Source of the DNA: an uncultured Acidobacteriota bacterium
Lineage (GTDB): Bacteria > Acidobacteriota > Terriglobia > Terriglobales > Acidobacteriaceae
Assembly: GCA_903832055.1 (NCBI GenBank)
Contig: CAILAC010000013.1
Span: 372,001-436,000 of the forward strand
Reading direction: 5' to 3'
DNA: 64,000 bases
Of the stretch, positions 1-7,971 are shown piece by piece. The notes below the pieces were generated by a model. It was not told where the DNA came from, did no database searches, and saw only the letters and a program-made list of their open reading frames with translations. Position 1 is the stretch's first letter. Every line of letters begins with the position of its first letter. The translations under genes were made by a program, and so were the position numbers.

Positions 1-99
1 CAACGCAAGCGCATGAAAAAGCGACACTTCCAACACAAATACTCGACAGATTCCGCTCGTCGAAAAACCCGCAGATGTTACACGTGCAGCAACGCCGCC

Positions 100-1167
100 C
101 TACTGCGTACTCAGCAGATTCCCATACCCCACAATCGCCGTCGAACCCACCAGCACAAGCAGCGTCAAAAACACCAGCAACTTCGTCCGCCCGCTCACCC
201 CGCGCCACTCATGCAGCGCAATTCCCCACAGCGTGCTGAAAATAATGATGCTCGCCATATGCAGCGTCCAGCTCGAAAAACCATACTTCTTCCCCATCTG
301 CGTCTCCCCCATCGAGTAAAAGAAGAACTGCAGATACCAGGTAAATCCAGCCACCGCCGACAAGATATAGTTCCGCGCAATCGAGGCACCCTTATCGCGC
401 CCAGCCGGGATCCCCACATACTCAGCAAACGACTTGTTCCGCGTGCTCAGAATCAGGCACCAGACGCAGTTGGTCACAAACCCGCCCGTCAGCACCACAA
501 TCAGCACTGGAAAGCCCTGAAACATCACCGGCGTTCCGTGGGCCAGCGAAAGCACCTTGATCGGATCGCCCGCCGCCAGACCAAACGCGAAGCACGCGCT
601 CATAATCCCGCAAAACGTCGCCACCGCCAAACCCAGCTTCAGGTTGAACTCCGGCACCGTTTCCTTCGATTTCTCCCGCGAAAGCTCATTGTCCTTTGAA
701 ATGCCCGCTGCCCCGGCAAACAGGATTCCCAGCACGCAAACTCCGACACCGCACAGAATCACGATGCCCGACTTTGTCTGCAACAGTCCCATGAACTGGC
801 CGCGAAAAATCGGCGGAATCAGCGTGCCAAAAACTGCCGTGTAGCCCAGCGCTACGGCCATCCCAAGAGATAAACCCAGGTACCGCATCGTAAGACCAAA
901 AGTCAGGCCGCCAAAGCCCCACATCAGTCCAAAGAGGAAGCACCATCCCAGCACCGAAACCGGGGTCTGGCTAAGCACCGTCAATAGATCGCGGCTGAAC
1001 AGTGCAGCCATGACCCACGGAGCAATAATCCAGCTCACCACGCCGCCGGCCAGCCAGTAGGTCTCCCACGACCAGCCCGTGACTTTGCGGTAAGGGACAT
1101 AAAAACTGGCTGAGGCCAGGCCGCCAAGCCAGTGCAAAAAAACGCCAAGAAACGGGTTGGGAATCAA
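100..1167 (-). CDS. rhaT: L-rhamnose/proton symporter RhaT
   Basis: A 355-residue, very hydrophobic protein with about ten membrane segments and the RhaT-type N-terminus (FLHWLGGLASASFYVPYRKV). RhaT proteins bring L-rhamnose through the inner membrane with protons. Length and segment pattern match the family, which belongs to the drug/metabolite transporter superfamily. The start at 1167 gives the normal family N-terminus. The gene is divergent from the regulator at 1443 and shares a 275-bp promoter region with it. The kinase, aldolase and rhamnosidase genes further right support the substrate. The substrate is inferred from family and context, not shown directly. Confidence 0.93.
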   Translation of the reverse strand: MIPNPFLGVFLHWLGGLASASFYVPYRKVTGWSWETYWLAGGVVSWIIAPWVMAALFSRDLLTVLSQTPVSVLGWCFLFGLMWGFGGLTFGLTMRYLGLSLGMAVALGYTAVFGTLIPPIFRGQFMGLLQTKSGIVILCGVGVCVLGILFAGAAGISKDNELSREKSKETVPEFNLKLGLAVATFCGIMSACFAFGLAAGDPIKVLSLAHGTPVMFQGFPVLIVVLTGGFVTNCVWCLILSTRNKSFAEYVGIPAGRDKGASIARNYILSAVAGFTWYLQFFFYSMGETQMGKKYGFSSWTLHMASIIIFSTLWGIALHEWRGVSGRTKLLVFLTLLVLVGSTAIVGYGNLLSTQ

Positions 1168-1442
1168 GAGGGGAAGTCTCCTTTTACATCGGCAAACATT
1201 GTGCTTAATGAAATACCAGCGAATCCTAGGGCACGTTGCAAACCCTTGTCAACCAAATCCTGCGCTCGCTTTTTCGCTGCCTCCGCCGGGCATGTTTCCC
1301 AACTGAATAATCTCCCTGAAAAGTTTCAACCACGAACTCACCCTTTTCTGCGAAGATAGCCGATAAGGTTCGCGCAAGGCTTTTAACTCAATGCTGGGCC
1401 GCAGCTTAGCATCCTCGCCCTACCGGTGCGTTTTCAAGGAGA
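1168..1442. promoter_or_regulatory. Divergent rhaT/regulator promoter region with candidate operator
   Basis: This 275-bp non-coding region separates rhaT from the regulator. It holds a short inverted repeat, TGAAAAGTTTCA, at 1317-1328 (5-bp arms, 2-bp centre), which resembles the half-site style of sugar-regulator operators. The last bases carry AAGGAG at 1436-1441, the ribosome site of the regulator. No promoter boxes could be assigned with confidence. The operator role is a guess from position and symmetry. Confidence 0.35.
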
Positions 1443-2564
1443 ATGACTTTGGCTCGCGGTAAAATCAAGCGCCTCTACCTCATCCCCATCCTGTCGAAGG
1501 CCCTCGACGTACTCGAAATGCTCGAAGAGCAAAACTCGTCGATGACGCTTGAAGACGTCTACCAGCGCACCCAGATCTCCAAGACCTCGGTCTACCGCAT
1601 CCTCAAGACTCTCGTGCATCGCGGCTACGTCGCCCAAGGCGAGAGCGGCGAATACCGCCTCGTCTCGCGCCCCAAGCGCCTGCGCTTCGGCCTCGCCGTG
1701 CAGAGCGCAGAACTCCCCTTTTCTCAGCAGGTTGCCGCCTCCGTCACGGCCGCCGCTGCCAGCTCCGGCGTCGAGCTCATCATCCTCGACAACCACTTTG
1801 ACGCTGAAACCGCCATCCGCAACGCCGAGGAATTCGTCGCCAAGCGCGTCGATCTCGTCCTCGAATTCCAGGCCGAGGAGCACGTCGCCCCCCACGTCGC
1901 ATACATCTTCAAAAACGCCGGAGTCCCGCTGATCGCAATCGACGTGCCCCACCCTAACGCAACCTACTTTGGCGTGGACAATTTCGAGGTCGGCTACGAG
2001 GCCGGAGTTCTGCTCGCACAACACGCGCTGCGCAAGTGGAAGGGCAAGGCAGACTGGGTCCTCGGCGTAGGGCTGGCCGAGGCGGGCAGCTTCGTCCAGA
2101 GCCGCATTACCGGCGCGTTTGAGGGCATCCGCACCCGCCTCGCCGAAGCCGACATGCACATTCCCCCGGAGCGTTTTCTGCGTCTTGAAGGCCGCGGCAT
2201 GCGCCAGCCGAGCAACCTCGCCATCCAGGAGTTTCTCGGCAACCACCGCAAGGGCGAGCGCTTCCTGGTCGCCACCGCCACGGATTCGAGCGCCCTGGGC
2301 GTGCTCGACGCCGCCCGCAACGCAGGCCGAGAACAGGACTTTGCCATCGTCGGCCAGGACTTCATCCCCGAAGTGCTCGAAGAACTCAAAACCAACAAGA
2401 GCGCCATCGTAGGCTCAGTAAGCCACGAAGCGCACACCTACGGCCCCCGACTCATCCAACTGGGCATCACAATTGTGCGCGGTAACTCCGTACCCCCGTA
2501 TAACTACGTGAAGCATCGCGTAGTGACGCCAGAAGACCTGACAAACGAGCCGCAGGGGGAGTGA
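1443..2564 (+). CDS. IclR-type HTH fused to sugar-binding (PBP1) domain, likely rhamnose regulator
   Basis: Residues about 12-75 form an IclR-like winged helix (LEDVYQRTQISKTSVYRILK). Residues about 80-360 look like a type 1 periplasmic-binding/LacI-type ligand domain (for example VDLVLEF, GVPLIAIDVPHPNATYFGVD, DFAIVGQDF), replacing the usual IclR effector domain. It probably senses a sugar or sugar phosphate and controls the divergent rhaT and nearby rhamnose genes; that role is inferred from position. The ATG at 1443 lies only one base after GGAG (1438-1441). A TTG at 1449, seven bases after AAGGAG, is better placed and may be the real start. Confidence 0.8.
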   Translation: MTLARGKIKRLYLIPILSKALDVLEMLEEQNSSMTLEDVYQRTQISKTSVYRILKTLVHRGYVAQGESGEYRLVSRPKRLRFGLAVQSAELPFSQQVAASVTAAAASSGVELIILDNHFDAETAIRNAEEFVAKRVDLVLEFQAEEHVAPHVAYIFKNAGVPLIAIDVPHPNATYFGVDNFEVGYEAGVLLAQHALRKWKGKADWVLGVGLAEAGSFVQSRITGAFEGIRTRLAEADMHIPPERFLRLEGRGMRQPSNLAIQEFLGNHRKGERFLVATATDSSALGVLDAARNAGREQDFAIVGQDFIPEVLEELKTNKSAIVGSVSHEAHTYGPRLIQLGITIVRGNSVPPYNYVKHRVVTPEDLTNEPQGE

Positions 2565-2684
2565 CGATAAAGGCGAGTGTGAGTGTGTTCTATTGCTGAT
2601 GATAAGCCGACTTATCGTTACCAATCAATCGCGCGTGGAGCTCGCATCATCGGTTTCCGCCCCCCGTTAGCCTCCTAAAAACGG

Positions 2685-3278
2685 CTACAGCGAATAAGCT
2701 TTGGACTCGGCGGGCCAATACGGCCTGCCACCTAGCTCGTTCGCGATCGCATATACAGGTTCTTCGCCCATCTCGACGAGCGGCGAGAAGACGGATGGGG
2801 TGCTCGCGTAGGTTCCGACGAAGAAGTCGATGCTGCCGTCGTGATTGAACGAAAGATTATTCGCGGCGCAGCGGCTATCGGAGTAGCGGGAATACTCACT
2901 GACCATTTCGTTTGGCCAATAGACTCTGAAGCCGATTACGAGATCGCCTTCAAATATGAACTCCATCAACCCCTTGTACACATGATCGTACGGGCAGAAT
3001 TTTCCAATTAAGTCTCTGAAGGAGCGCCGGTCTCGGTTGTAGAGTGCAAGAAGCGCCGAGTGAAATGCAAAAGCCTCGTTCGTAATCGTGGCCAAGCTTG
3101 CGAAGGGAATGAGAGGAGTCATGCAGCCCTCCTCTTCCGAATACCAAGTGTCGGATAGCAGTCGCATGCTTCCGTTATGAACCACATAATCGGAGTGGTA
3201 TACAGCGTTGCGGACGGTTGAATTGTAGATTTCTTGAAGCGCCTTGCCGACCTCTGGCATGTTTGCTTCATCCGACAT
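2685..3278 (-). CDS. Hypothetical protein, C-terminal part of a gene split by a stop codon
   Basis: A 197-residue soluble protein with no family I can name; it begins with a stretch containing VRNAVYHSDYVVHNGSMRL. Its ATG at 3276-3278 is in the same frame as the gene at 3282-3761, and only one GAA codon lies between that gene's TAA and this ATG. The two are therefore most simply halves of one roughly 357-residue protein. No good ribosome site sits before this ATG. GC content is visibly lower than in the flanking rhamnose genes, which suggests acquired DNA. If the TAA is real, this half is made only by re-initiation or readthrough. Confidence 0.6.
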   Translation of the reverse strand: MSDEANMPEVGKALQEIYNSTVRNAVYHSDYVVHNGSMRLLSDTWYSEEEGCMTPLIPFASLATITNEAFAFHSALLALYNRDRRSFRDLIGKFCPYDHVYKGLMEFIFEGDLVIGFRVYWPNEMVSEYSRYSDSRCAANNLSFNHDGSIDFFVGTYASTPSVFSPLVEMGEEPVYAIANELGGRPYWPAESKAYSL

Positions 3279-3281
3279 TTC

Positions 3282-3761
3282 TTAGATCTTCTTAATTTTC
3301 TTGCTCGGGCTTGGCTGTCTGAAATCGACGATCTTCCTAACGCCATTCACTTTGCGGTAGATCGGCTCGGCGAGCGATCGGAGGGGATTGGTGTGATATT
3401 TCAGCCCAAGGTGCAACCGCAGCAGGTTGGCTATTAGGTCATACGGGAAGTTCATTTCCGTGATGTGGCAATAGGAGATCAATGCAAGTCGGGCATGAGT
3501 GTTCAGTGGATCAGGAAACTTTTCGTCGGGATAGTCAAGAGTTCGCAGGTTAGCAAGGTCCTTCAAAAACTCCGTCGATTCCGTATAGGAATCCCATCCT
3601 GTGTCTGTCATTCCAGCGGCTCTCACGAGTGTGCAAACGAATTGAAACAGTGTCTCGAAGACTTTGCATTGTTCGTTGACGAAAAGAGGATTGAGAATAT
3701 CAGCGAAATGCCTCATCCGTGAGGGTTCGAGCTCGATCGACTCTTCGCTTCCAATCAACAT
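3282..3761 (-). CDS. Hypothetical protein, N-terminal part of a gene split by a stop codon
   Basis: A 159-residue acidic, soluble protein of unrecognised family that ends in a lysine-rich tail (PSKKIKKI) at a TAA at 3282-3284. Translation past this TAA continues in frame into the 197-residue product at 2685-3278, so this is probably the front half of a broken gene. No membrane segments or signal peptide are seen. A neighbouring toxin-antitoxin pair and low GC (about 47% in the line at 3481-3540) suggest a mobile or acquired segment. A function cannot be given. Confidence 0.6.
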   Translation of the reverse strand: MLIGSEESIELEPSRMRHFADILNPLFVNEQCKVFETLFQFVCTLVRAAGMTDTGWDSYTESTEFLKDLANLRTLDYPDEKFPDPLNTHARLALISYCHITEMNFPYDLIANLLRLHLGLKYHTNPLRSLAEPIYRKVNGVRKIVDFRQPSPSKKIKKI

Positions 3762-3879
3762 GCCACCTCGTAGACGGTTAAGCCGTCACCTCTAAAGAGT
3801 AATCGAACCGAAACGTTGCACAGCTACTGATTCTTTAACGGGAAACAGCTTTCGCGGGTATCGCTGTGCAGTCTCAGAA

Positions 3880-3956
3880 AAGCTACCCTCAGCGGCTGAA
3901 GCCCTGTTTGGATTTTTGATTCATTGTGCCGGGGATGAATCCCCGGCCTACCTTCG
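3880..3956. repeat. Dispersed palindromic repeat remnant
   Basis: Non-coding sequence containing CTCAGCGGCTGAAGCC followed by an inverted repeat, CCGGGGATGAATCCCCGG, at about 3931-3948. A related GC-rich palindrome (GCGGGGGATTCATCCCCCGC) occurs at about 24928-24947. Small elements of this style are scattered through Acidobacteriota genomes. The copy here fills the gap between the broken gene and the toxin-antitoxin pair. It may fold as RNA, but no function is known from the sequence. Confidence 0.5.
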
Positions 3957-3994
3957 GAATTGTGAACCAAAGTCTTGAGCTTGCGGATTCAGAC

Positions 3995-4023
3995 CGGACA
4001 TTCCATATCCCCTCTGTGATAAA
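3995..4023 (+). promoter_or_regulatory. Candidate sigma70 promoter of the toxin-antitoxin operon
   Basis: CGGACA at 3995-4000 and GATAAA at 4018-4023 are separated by 17 bases. The GTG start at 4032 lies only eight bases after the -10 box, so transcription would begin at or near the start codon. No ribosome site precedes this GTG, which fits a leaderless mRNA. This is a pattern match by eye only. Confidence 0.35.
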
Positions 4024-4031
4024 TTAAGTCT

Positions 4032-4352
4032 GTGAGCCCGAAAAAGCCGCCCGCCATTACGACCAAGATCGAGGAGCACAGGCTCAAAGGCAAAAGGCGC
4101 GGAGCGGTCCTCAAGGAACAAGTGTGGTTTGAAGATGGAAAAATCACTCATTACAGTTTGGCCTACATCAACCTGAATCAGTGTTCGGTCGATCACGGAC
4201 GCGTACTTGGCTACGACAACAGCCACAACTACCATCACCGGCATTGCATGGGCAAAGTTGAATCGGTCCAATTCACAAGCTACACCGAGTTGGTTGAGCG
4301 GTTCATCGAAGAAGTTCACGAACTCTGGAGGATCGAAGATGCCAAAGACTAA
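4032..4352 (+). CDS. TumE-like toxin (DUF6516 family)
   Basis: A 106-residue protein with the conserved core RVLGYDNSHNYHHRH after a WFEDGKITHY segment. These match the DUF6516/TumE family of putative toxins found next to an HTH antitoxin. It starts with GTG at 4032 with no visible ribosome site. It overlaps the downstream antitoxin-like gene by 14 bases, the tight coupling expected of a toxin-antitoxin pair. The molecular target is unknown. Family assignment is fairly good; toxicity is inferred from family and arrangement. Confidence 0.75.
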   Translation: MSPKKPPAITTKIEEHRLKGKRRGAVLKEQVWFEDGKITHYSLAYINLNQCSVDHGRVLGYDNSHNYHHRHCMGKVESVQFTSYTELVERFIEEVHELWRIEDAKD

Positions 4353-4716
4353 AGTAACGATCGCCACCGACACGACGGAAGGGTTCTTCAACCGCCTCCG
4401 CGCGAACGCCCGGAGACTCGATCAAGGAGAAGCGCTACGCCCTGAAATCACCATCAGCTTTGAAGACTCGGCCGACCTCTTGAAGGTTCTGACTTCTGAG
4501 CGGGTGCGTCTTTTGCGTTCAGTGAAAGGAAATAGCCTGCAAATTTCGACGCTTGCGGGCGGATTGAATCGCGATATAAGAGCGGTGAGCCGGGATGTGA
4601 CGATGCTTGAGAAGGCCGGCCTGCTGCGCACCCGCTACGAGTCGAATCCTGGGCATGGGCGGCTCAAGGTGGTGGAGTCGGTGGCTCGGGAATACAAGTT
4701 GATTGCCAACCTATAG
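4339..4716 (+). CDS. HTH antitoxin/transcriptional regulator, TumA-like (HVO_A0114 type)
   Basis: A 125-residue protein with a winged-helix HTH in its second half (LAGGLNRDIRAVSRDVTMLE), typical of HVO_A0114-type regulators that accompany DUF6516 toxins. The ATG at 4339 is chosen because a strong GGAGG at 4327-4331 sits seven bases upstream, inside the end of the toxin gene. It probably neutralises the toxin and represses the shared promoter. The toxin-first gene order is the usual one for this family as I recall it. No membrane features. Confidence 0.75.
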   Translation: MPKTKVTIATDTTEGFFNRLRANARRLDQGEALRPEITISFEDSADLLKVLTSERVRLLRSVKGNSLQISTLAGGLNRDIRAVSRDVTMLEKAGLLRTRYESNPGHGRLKVVESVAREYKLIANL

Positions 4717-4732
4717 AGGGCCAACCGGCGAG

Positions 4733-5518
4733 TCAATCGACGCCAAAGGTGAAGAGCGGGTCGTCGAGGCCGGCGCCGGGCAGTGTGACCCAGTATTCGC
4801 CGGGCTCCAGGTGAAAGCCGGGCGGGTTCACTGCAAAGGAAAAGATTCCATACTTCACTACTTCGAGCGTGATCATCTTTTCGTTGCCCTGATTTGACCC
4901 TCCGCTGAAGCCGCTGTGGGAAATCGAGACCACGCACTCCCGATCCTCCCCTTTGACCTCAAAGGGAAAAATGCGAATCGCCTGTGGATACTGGCCAGGC
5001 AAAGGGCGAAAGACAAAGACGAGCTTGTCCTTAGAAGACACGCGAAAGCTTGAGTGGATGCCTGCAACAATATCAACGACTTTGAACGACCCGAAGCCCG
5101 ACCGGTTCTTCCGCTTCCAACGCTCGCCGGGCAGCGGTTCCAGCGCTTTCTTTTCGCTATTGAGGAAGAACATTTTGCCCATCTGGGCTGGCTCTGCAAC
5201 GTCGGGCTGCCTGGTCTTTGGGGCAGGAGCGTTCCCGATCAATCCGCCCAAAACCGGCGAGATCATCACGGTGGGAATGCTTTTCTTTTGAATCGCTTCA
5301 ATCACGCGGTCGCTTGCACCAGCCGCTTTGAGGGCGATGATGCCGTCGGCTGTTGTGTCATATTTGCCTGAGTTGGCTACGACGGTCTTGATGATGATGT
5401 CGTCGGAGAGGCCGGCTTTGATCATCTTGCCGATGCTTTCGTTGTCCATCTGCTGCTGGGCGACAGCCAAGACCGAACCCAGCACAACGAGAACAAGAAT
5501 AGCCAGTTTTGGGCGCAT
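4733..5518 (-). CDS. Secreted hypothetical protein
   Basis: A 261-residue protein with an N-terminal signal peptide (MRPKLAILVLVVLGSVLAVA, cut probably after AVA). A helical segment follows at about residues 22-80 (ESIGKMIKAGLSDDIIIKTV), a pattern common in exported Acidobacteriota proteins. The remainder looks beta-rich and lacks catalytic motifs I recognise. It converges with the antitoxin gene, the two stop codons lying about 17 bases apart, and is divergent from the rhamnulose-phosphate aldolase gene with a 212-bp gap. It probably acts in the periplasm or outside; no function can be assigned. Confidence 0.8.
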   Translation of the reverse strand: MRPKLAILVLVVLGSVLAVAQQQMDNESIGKMIKAGLSDDIIIKTVVANSGKYDTTADGIIALKAAGASDRVIEAIQKKSIPTVMISPVLGGLIGNAPAPKTRQPDVAEPAQMGKMFFLNSEKKALEPLPGERWKRKNRSGFGSFKVVDIVAGIHSSFRVSSKDKLVFVFRPLPGQYPQAIRIFPFEVKGEDRECVVSISHSGFSGGSNQGNEKMITLEVVKYGIFSFAVNPPGFHLEPGEYWVTLPGAGLDDPLFTFGVD

Positions 5519-5730
5519 CGCCGCTCCTTTTTCACCCTCAAGGAACTCTTGGAGAAGACCAGATCATCATCCACGAAATTGGAGCTCCGGGGCAAGACTG
5601 AGTTCTATGCGCGGCGGAATTTCTTTTGTTAATTCGAATAAGAAATACTTCCCCTATTGTTTTTCCGCATGATATTGTTGTTGGGTTCGCTTGTTTGATC
5701 TCCAATCTGTCCCCACTGTTGACGTAAAGG

Positions 5731-7971
5731 ATGCCGACCATGACCACCGCTACGACTGCTGCGCCTGCGCTGAAGTACCTTGAAGATCGCTGGGATGATG
5801 CCATTGCCGCCACGCTTGACCCGCCAGAGCTGCTCCGCTACCGCTCAAACCTGCTGGGCTCTGACCTGCGCATCACCAATTTTGGCGGGGGCAATACCAG
5901 TTCCAAGCTCACCGAAATTGACCCGCTTACGGGCGAGCCGGTAGAGGTGCTGTGGATCAAAGGCTCGGGCGGCGACGTAGGCAGCATCAAGCGGTCCGGC
6001 TTCGCGACCCTTTATCTGGATAAGGTGCTCGCTCTCGAAAAGAGCTACCGCGGCGTGGCTTTTGAAGACGAAATCGTCGGTATGTACCCCATTGCCGCCT
6101 TCCGCGCCAACCCGGTGGCGGCCTCGATTGACACGCCGCTGCATGGCTTCCTGCCCTTTCCCCACGTCGACCATCTGCACCCGGACTGGGGCATTGCCCT
6201 GGCCGCAGCAGCCAATGGGGCAGCCAAGATGGAAGAATTCAATGCAGAATTTGGCCACAAGCTGGTGTGGCTGCCGTGGCAGCGCCCCGGCTTTGAACTG
6301 GCCATGATGCTCAAGCGCGCAGTGGCGGCAAATCCAGGCTGCGATGGCATCGTCCTCGGCGGCCACGGGCTGTTTACCTGGGGCATGACACAGCGCGAAT
6401 CCTACCTGAACACGATCACGATCATTGACCAGCTCGGACAGTTCCTTAACCGGCACGGCAGCCTTGTTGGGACGGGGCTGTTTGGCGGCCAGGTGCAGCA
6501 GGTGCGCGGCGACCGCAAAGCCATCGCCACCGCCATTCTGCCCTTTCTGCGCGGACGCCTCGGCACCCAGCGACGGGCGATTGCGAGCTTTTCTGATGCC
6601 GAAGACGTGCTGGGCTTTGTGAATTCAGCCAATGCCCGCGACCTCGCCTACCTTGGCACGAGCTGCCCTGACCACTTTATCCGGACCAAAATCCGCCCCA
6701 TGTTCGTACCCTGGGCAGAGAATGCAGACCTCGCCACGCTCAAGGCGCAAATCGTCGAATCCCTCAAAGTCTATCGAGAAGACTACAAAGTCTATTATTC
6801 CAACCACGCGCTGCCCGATTCTCCTGCGCTGCGCGACCCCAGCCCGACAGTGGTGCTGATTCCGGGCGTTGGCATGTTCAGCTTTGGCAAGAACAAGACT
6901 GAGGCGCGCATTACGGGCGAGTTCTACACGAACGCGATTCATGTAATGGAGGGCGCAAGCGCTCTCGGCTTCGGCGAGCCTGAAATCAAGACGGGCGATG
7001 AGGTACCGCAGGCTGGGCCGGCGGCGCCTTCGTCTGCCTTCTCCGTGTGCACGAACTATGTCGCCCTGCCGCCTTCTGAGGCCTTTCGCATTGAGTATTG
7101 GGCGCTTGAAGAGGCAAAAATTCGCCGTCAACCACCAGAAAAGGAGCTGAGCCGCAAGGTGGTGCTGGTCGTTGGCGGCGGCAGTGGCATTGGCCGCGAA
7201 GTGGCCCGCCTCGCCGCCGAGCGCGGTGCTCACGTGGTTGTCGCCGACCGCGATACGGCCGGCGCAGAGCGCGTCATCGGCGAGCTCAAGCACATCGTGC
7301 CGGCTGAATTTACCGCCTGGTCGCCGGTCGATATTACCAATCGCGAAACCATCCGCGGCGCGCTCGATGCTGCGGTGAACGCCTTTGGCGGTGTCGATAT
7401 TCTCATCAATACGGCGGCAATGTTCCCATCATCTCCGGACGGCATCATCTCTGACGCAATGTGGGCCGTCACCCTCAACGTCAACGTCACAGCCAACTAC
7501 CTGCTTACGGATGAGGCGGCCAAGCTCTTCAAAGAGCAGGACTTGAACGTCTCAGTCGTGCTCACCAGCTCAGCCAATGCAGTGGTGAGCAAGCGCGGCA
7601 GCGAAGCCTATGATGTCAGCAAAGCGGCGCTCAGCCACCTCGTTCGCGAACTTGCCATCGGTCTTTCGCCCAGGATTCGCGTCAATGGCATCAGCCCAGC
7701 CACCGTCGTCAAAGGCAGCACGATGTTCCCGCGCGACCGCGTGCGCGCTTCGTTGGCGAAATACAACATCCCCTTTGAAGACTCGCTCTCAGATGACGGA
7801 CTGCGCGATCTGCTTGCAGCTTTCTATGCCAAGCGCACGCTGACCCACCAGCCCATCGATCCGGTTGACTGCGCTGAAGCGATTCTCTTTCTCGCCGGGG
7901 AACGCAGCCGCTGCACCTCTGGCCACCTTATCCCTGTAGACGGCGGTCTGACTGAGGCCTTTCTCCGATGA
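5731..7971 (+). CDS. rhaD: Bifunctional rhamnulose-1-phosphate aldolase/L-lactaldehyde dehydrogenase
   Basis: A 746-residue two-domain enzyme. Residues about 20-430 are a class II aldolase domain (NFGGGNTSSK; FPHVDHLHPDWG with metal-binding histidines; GGHGLFTWG) that splits rhamnulose 1-phosphate into dihydroxyacetone phosphate and lactaldehyde. Residues about 470-746 are a short-chain dehydrogenase (Rossmann motif VVGGGSGIGREVA; active-site Tyr627 and Lys631 in YDVSK) that oxidises lactaldehyde. This fusion is known in several rhamnose pathways. It overlaps rhaB by four bases (ATGA), so the two are co-translated. The 212-bp upstream gap contains an AT-rich inverted repeat (7-bp arms at 5619-5625 and 5640-5646) that might be an operator. 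Confidence 0.92.
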   Translation: MPTMTTATTAAPALKYLEDRWDDAIAATLDPPELLRYRSNLLGSDLRITNFGGGNTSSKLTEIDPLTGEPVEVLWIKGSGGDVGSIKRSGFATLYLDKVLALEKSYRGVAFEDEIVGMYPIAAFRANPVAASIDTPLHGFLPFPHVDHLHPDWGIALAAAANGAAKMEEFNAEFGHKLVWLPWQRPGFELAMMLKRAVAANPGCDGIVLGGHGLFTWGMTQRESYLNTITIIDQLGQFLNRHGSLVGTGLFGGQVQQVRGDRKAIATAILPFLRGRLGTQRRAIASFSDAEDVLGFVNSANARDLAYLGTSCPDHFIRTKIRPMFVPWAENADLATLKAQIVESLKVYREDYKVYYSNHALPDSPALRDPSPTVVLIPGVGMFSFGKNKTEARITGEFYTNAIHVMEGASALGFGEPEIKTGDEVPQAGPAAPSSAFSVCTNYVALPPSEAFRIEYWALEEAKIRRQPPEKELSRKVVLVVGGGSGIGREVARLAAERGAHVVVADRDTAGAERVIGELKHIVPAEFTAWSPVDITNRETIRGALDAAVNAFGGVDILINTAAMFPSSPDGIISDAMWAVTLNVNVTANYLLTDEAAKLFKEQDLNVSVVLTSSANAVVSKRGSEAYDVSKAALSHLVRELAIGLSPRIRVNGISPATVVKGSTMFPRDRVRASLAKYNIPFEDSLSDDGLRDLLAAFYAKRTLTHQPIDPVDCAEAILFLAGERSRCTSGHLIPVDGGLTEAFLR

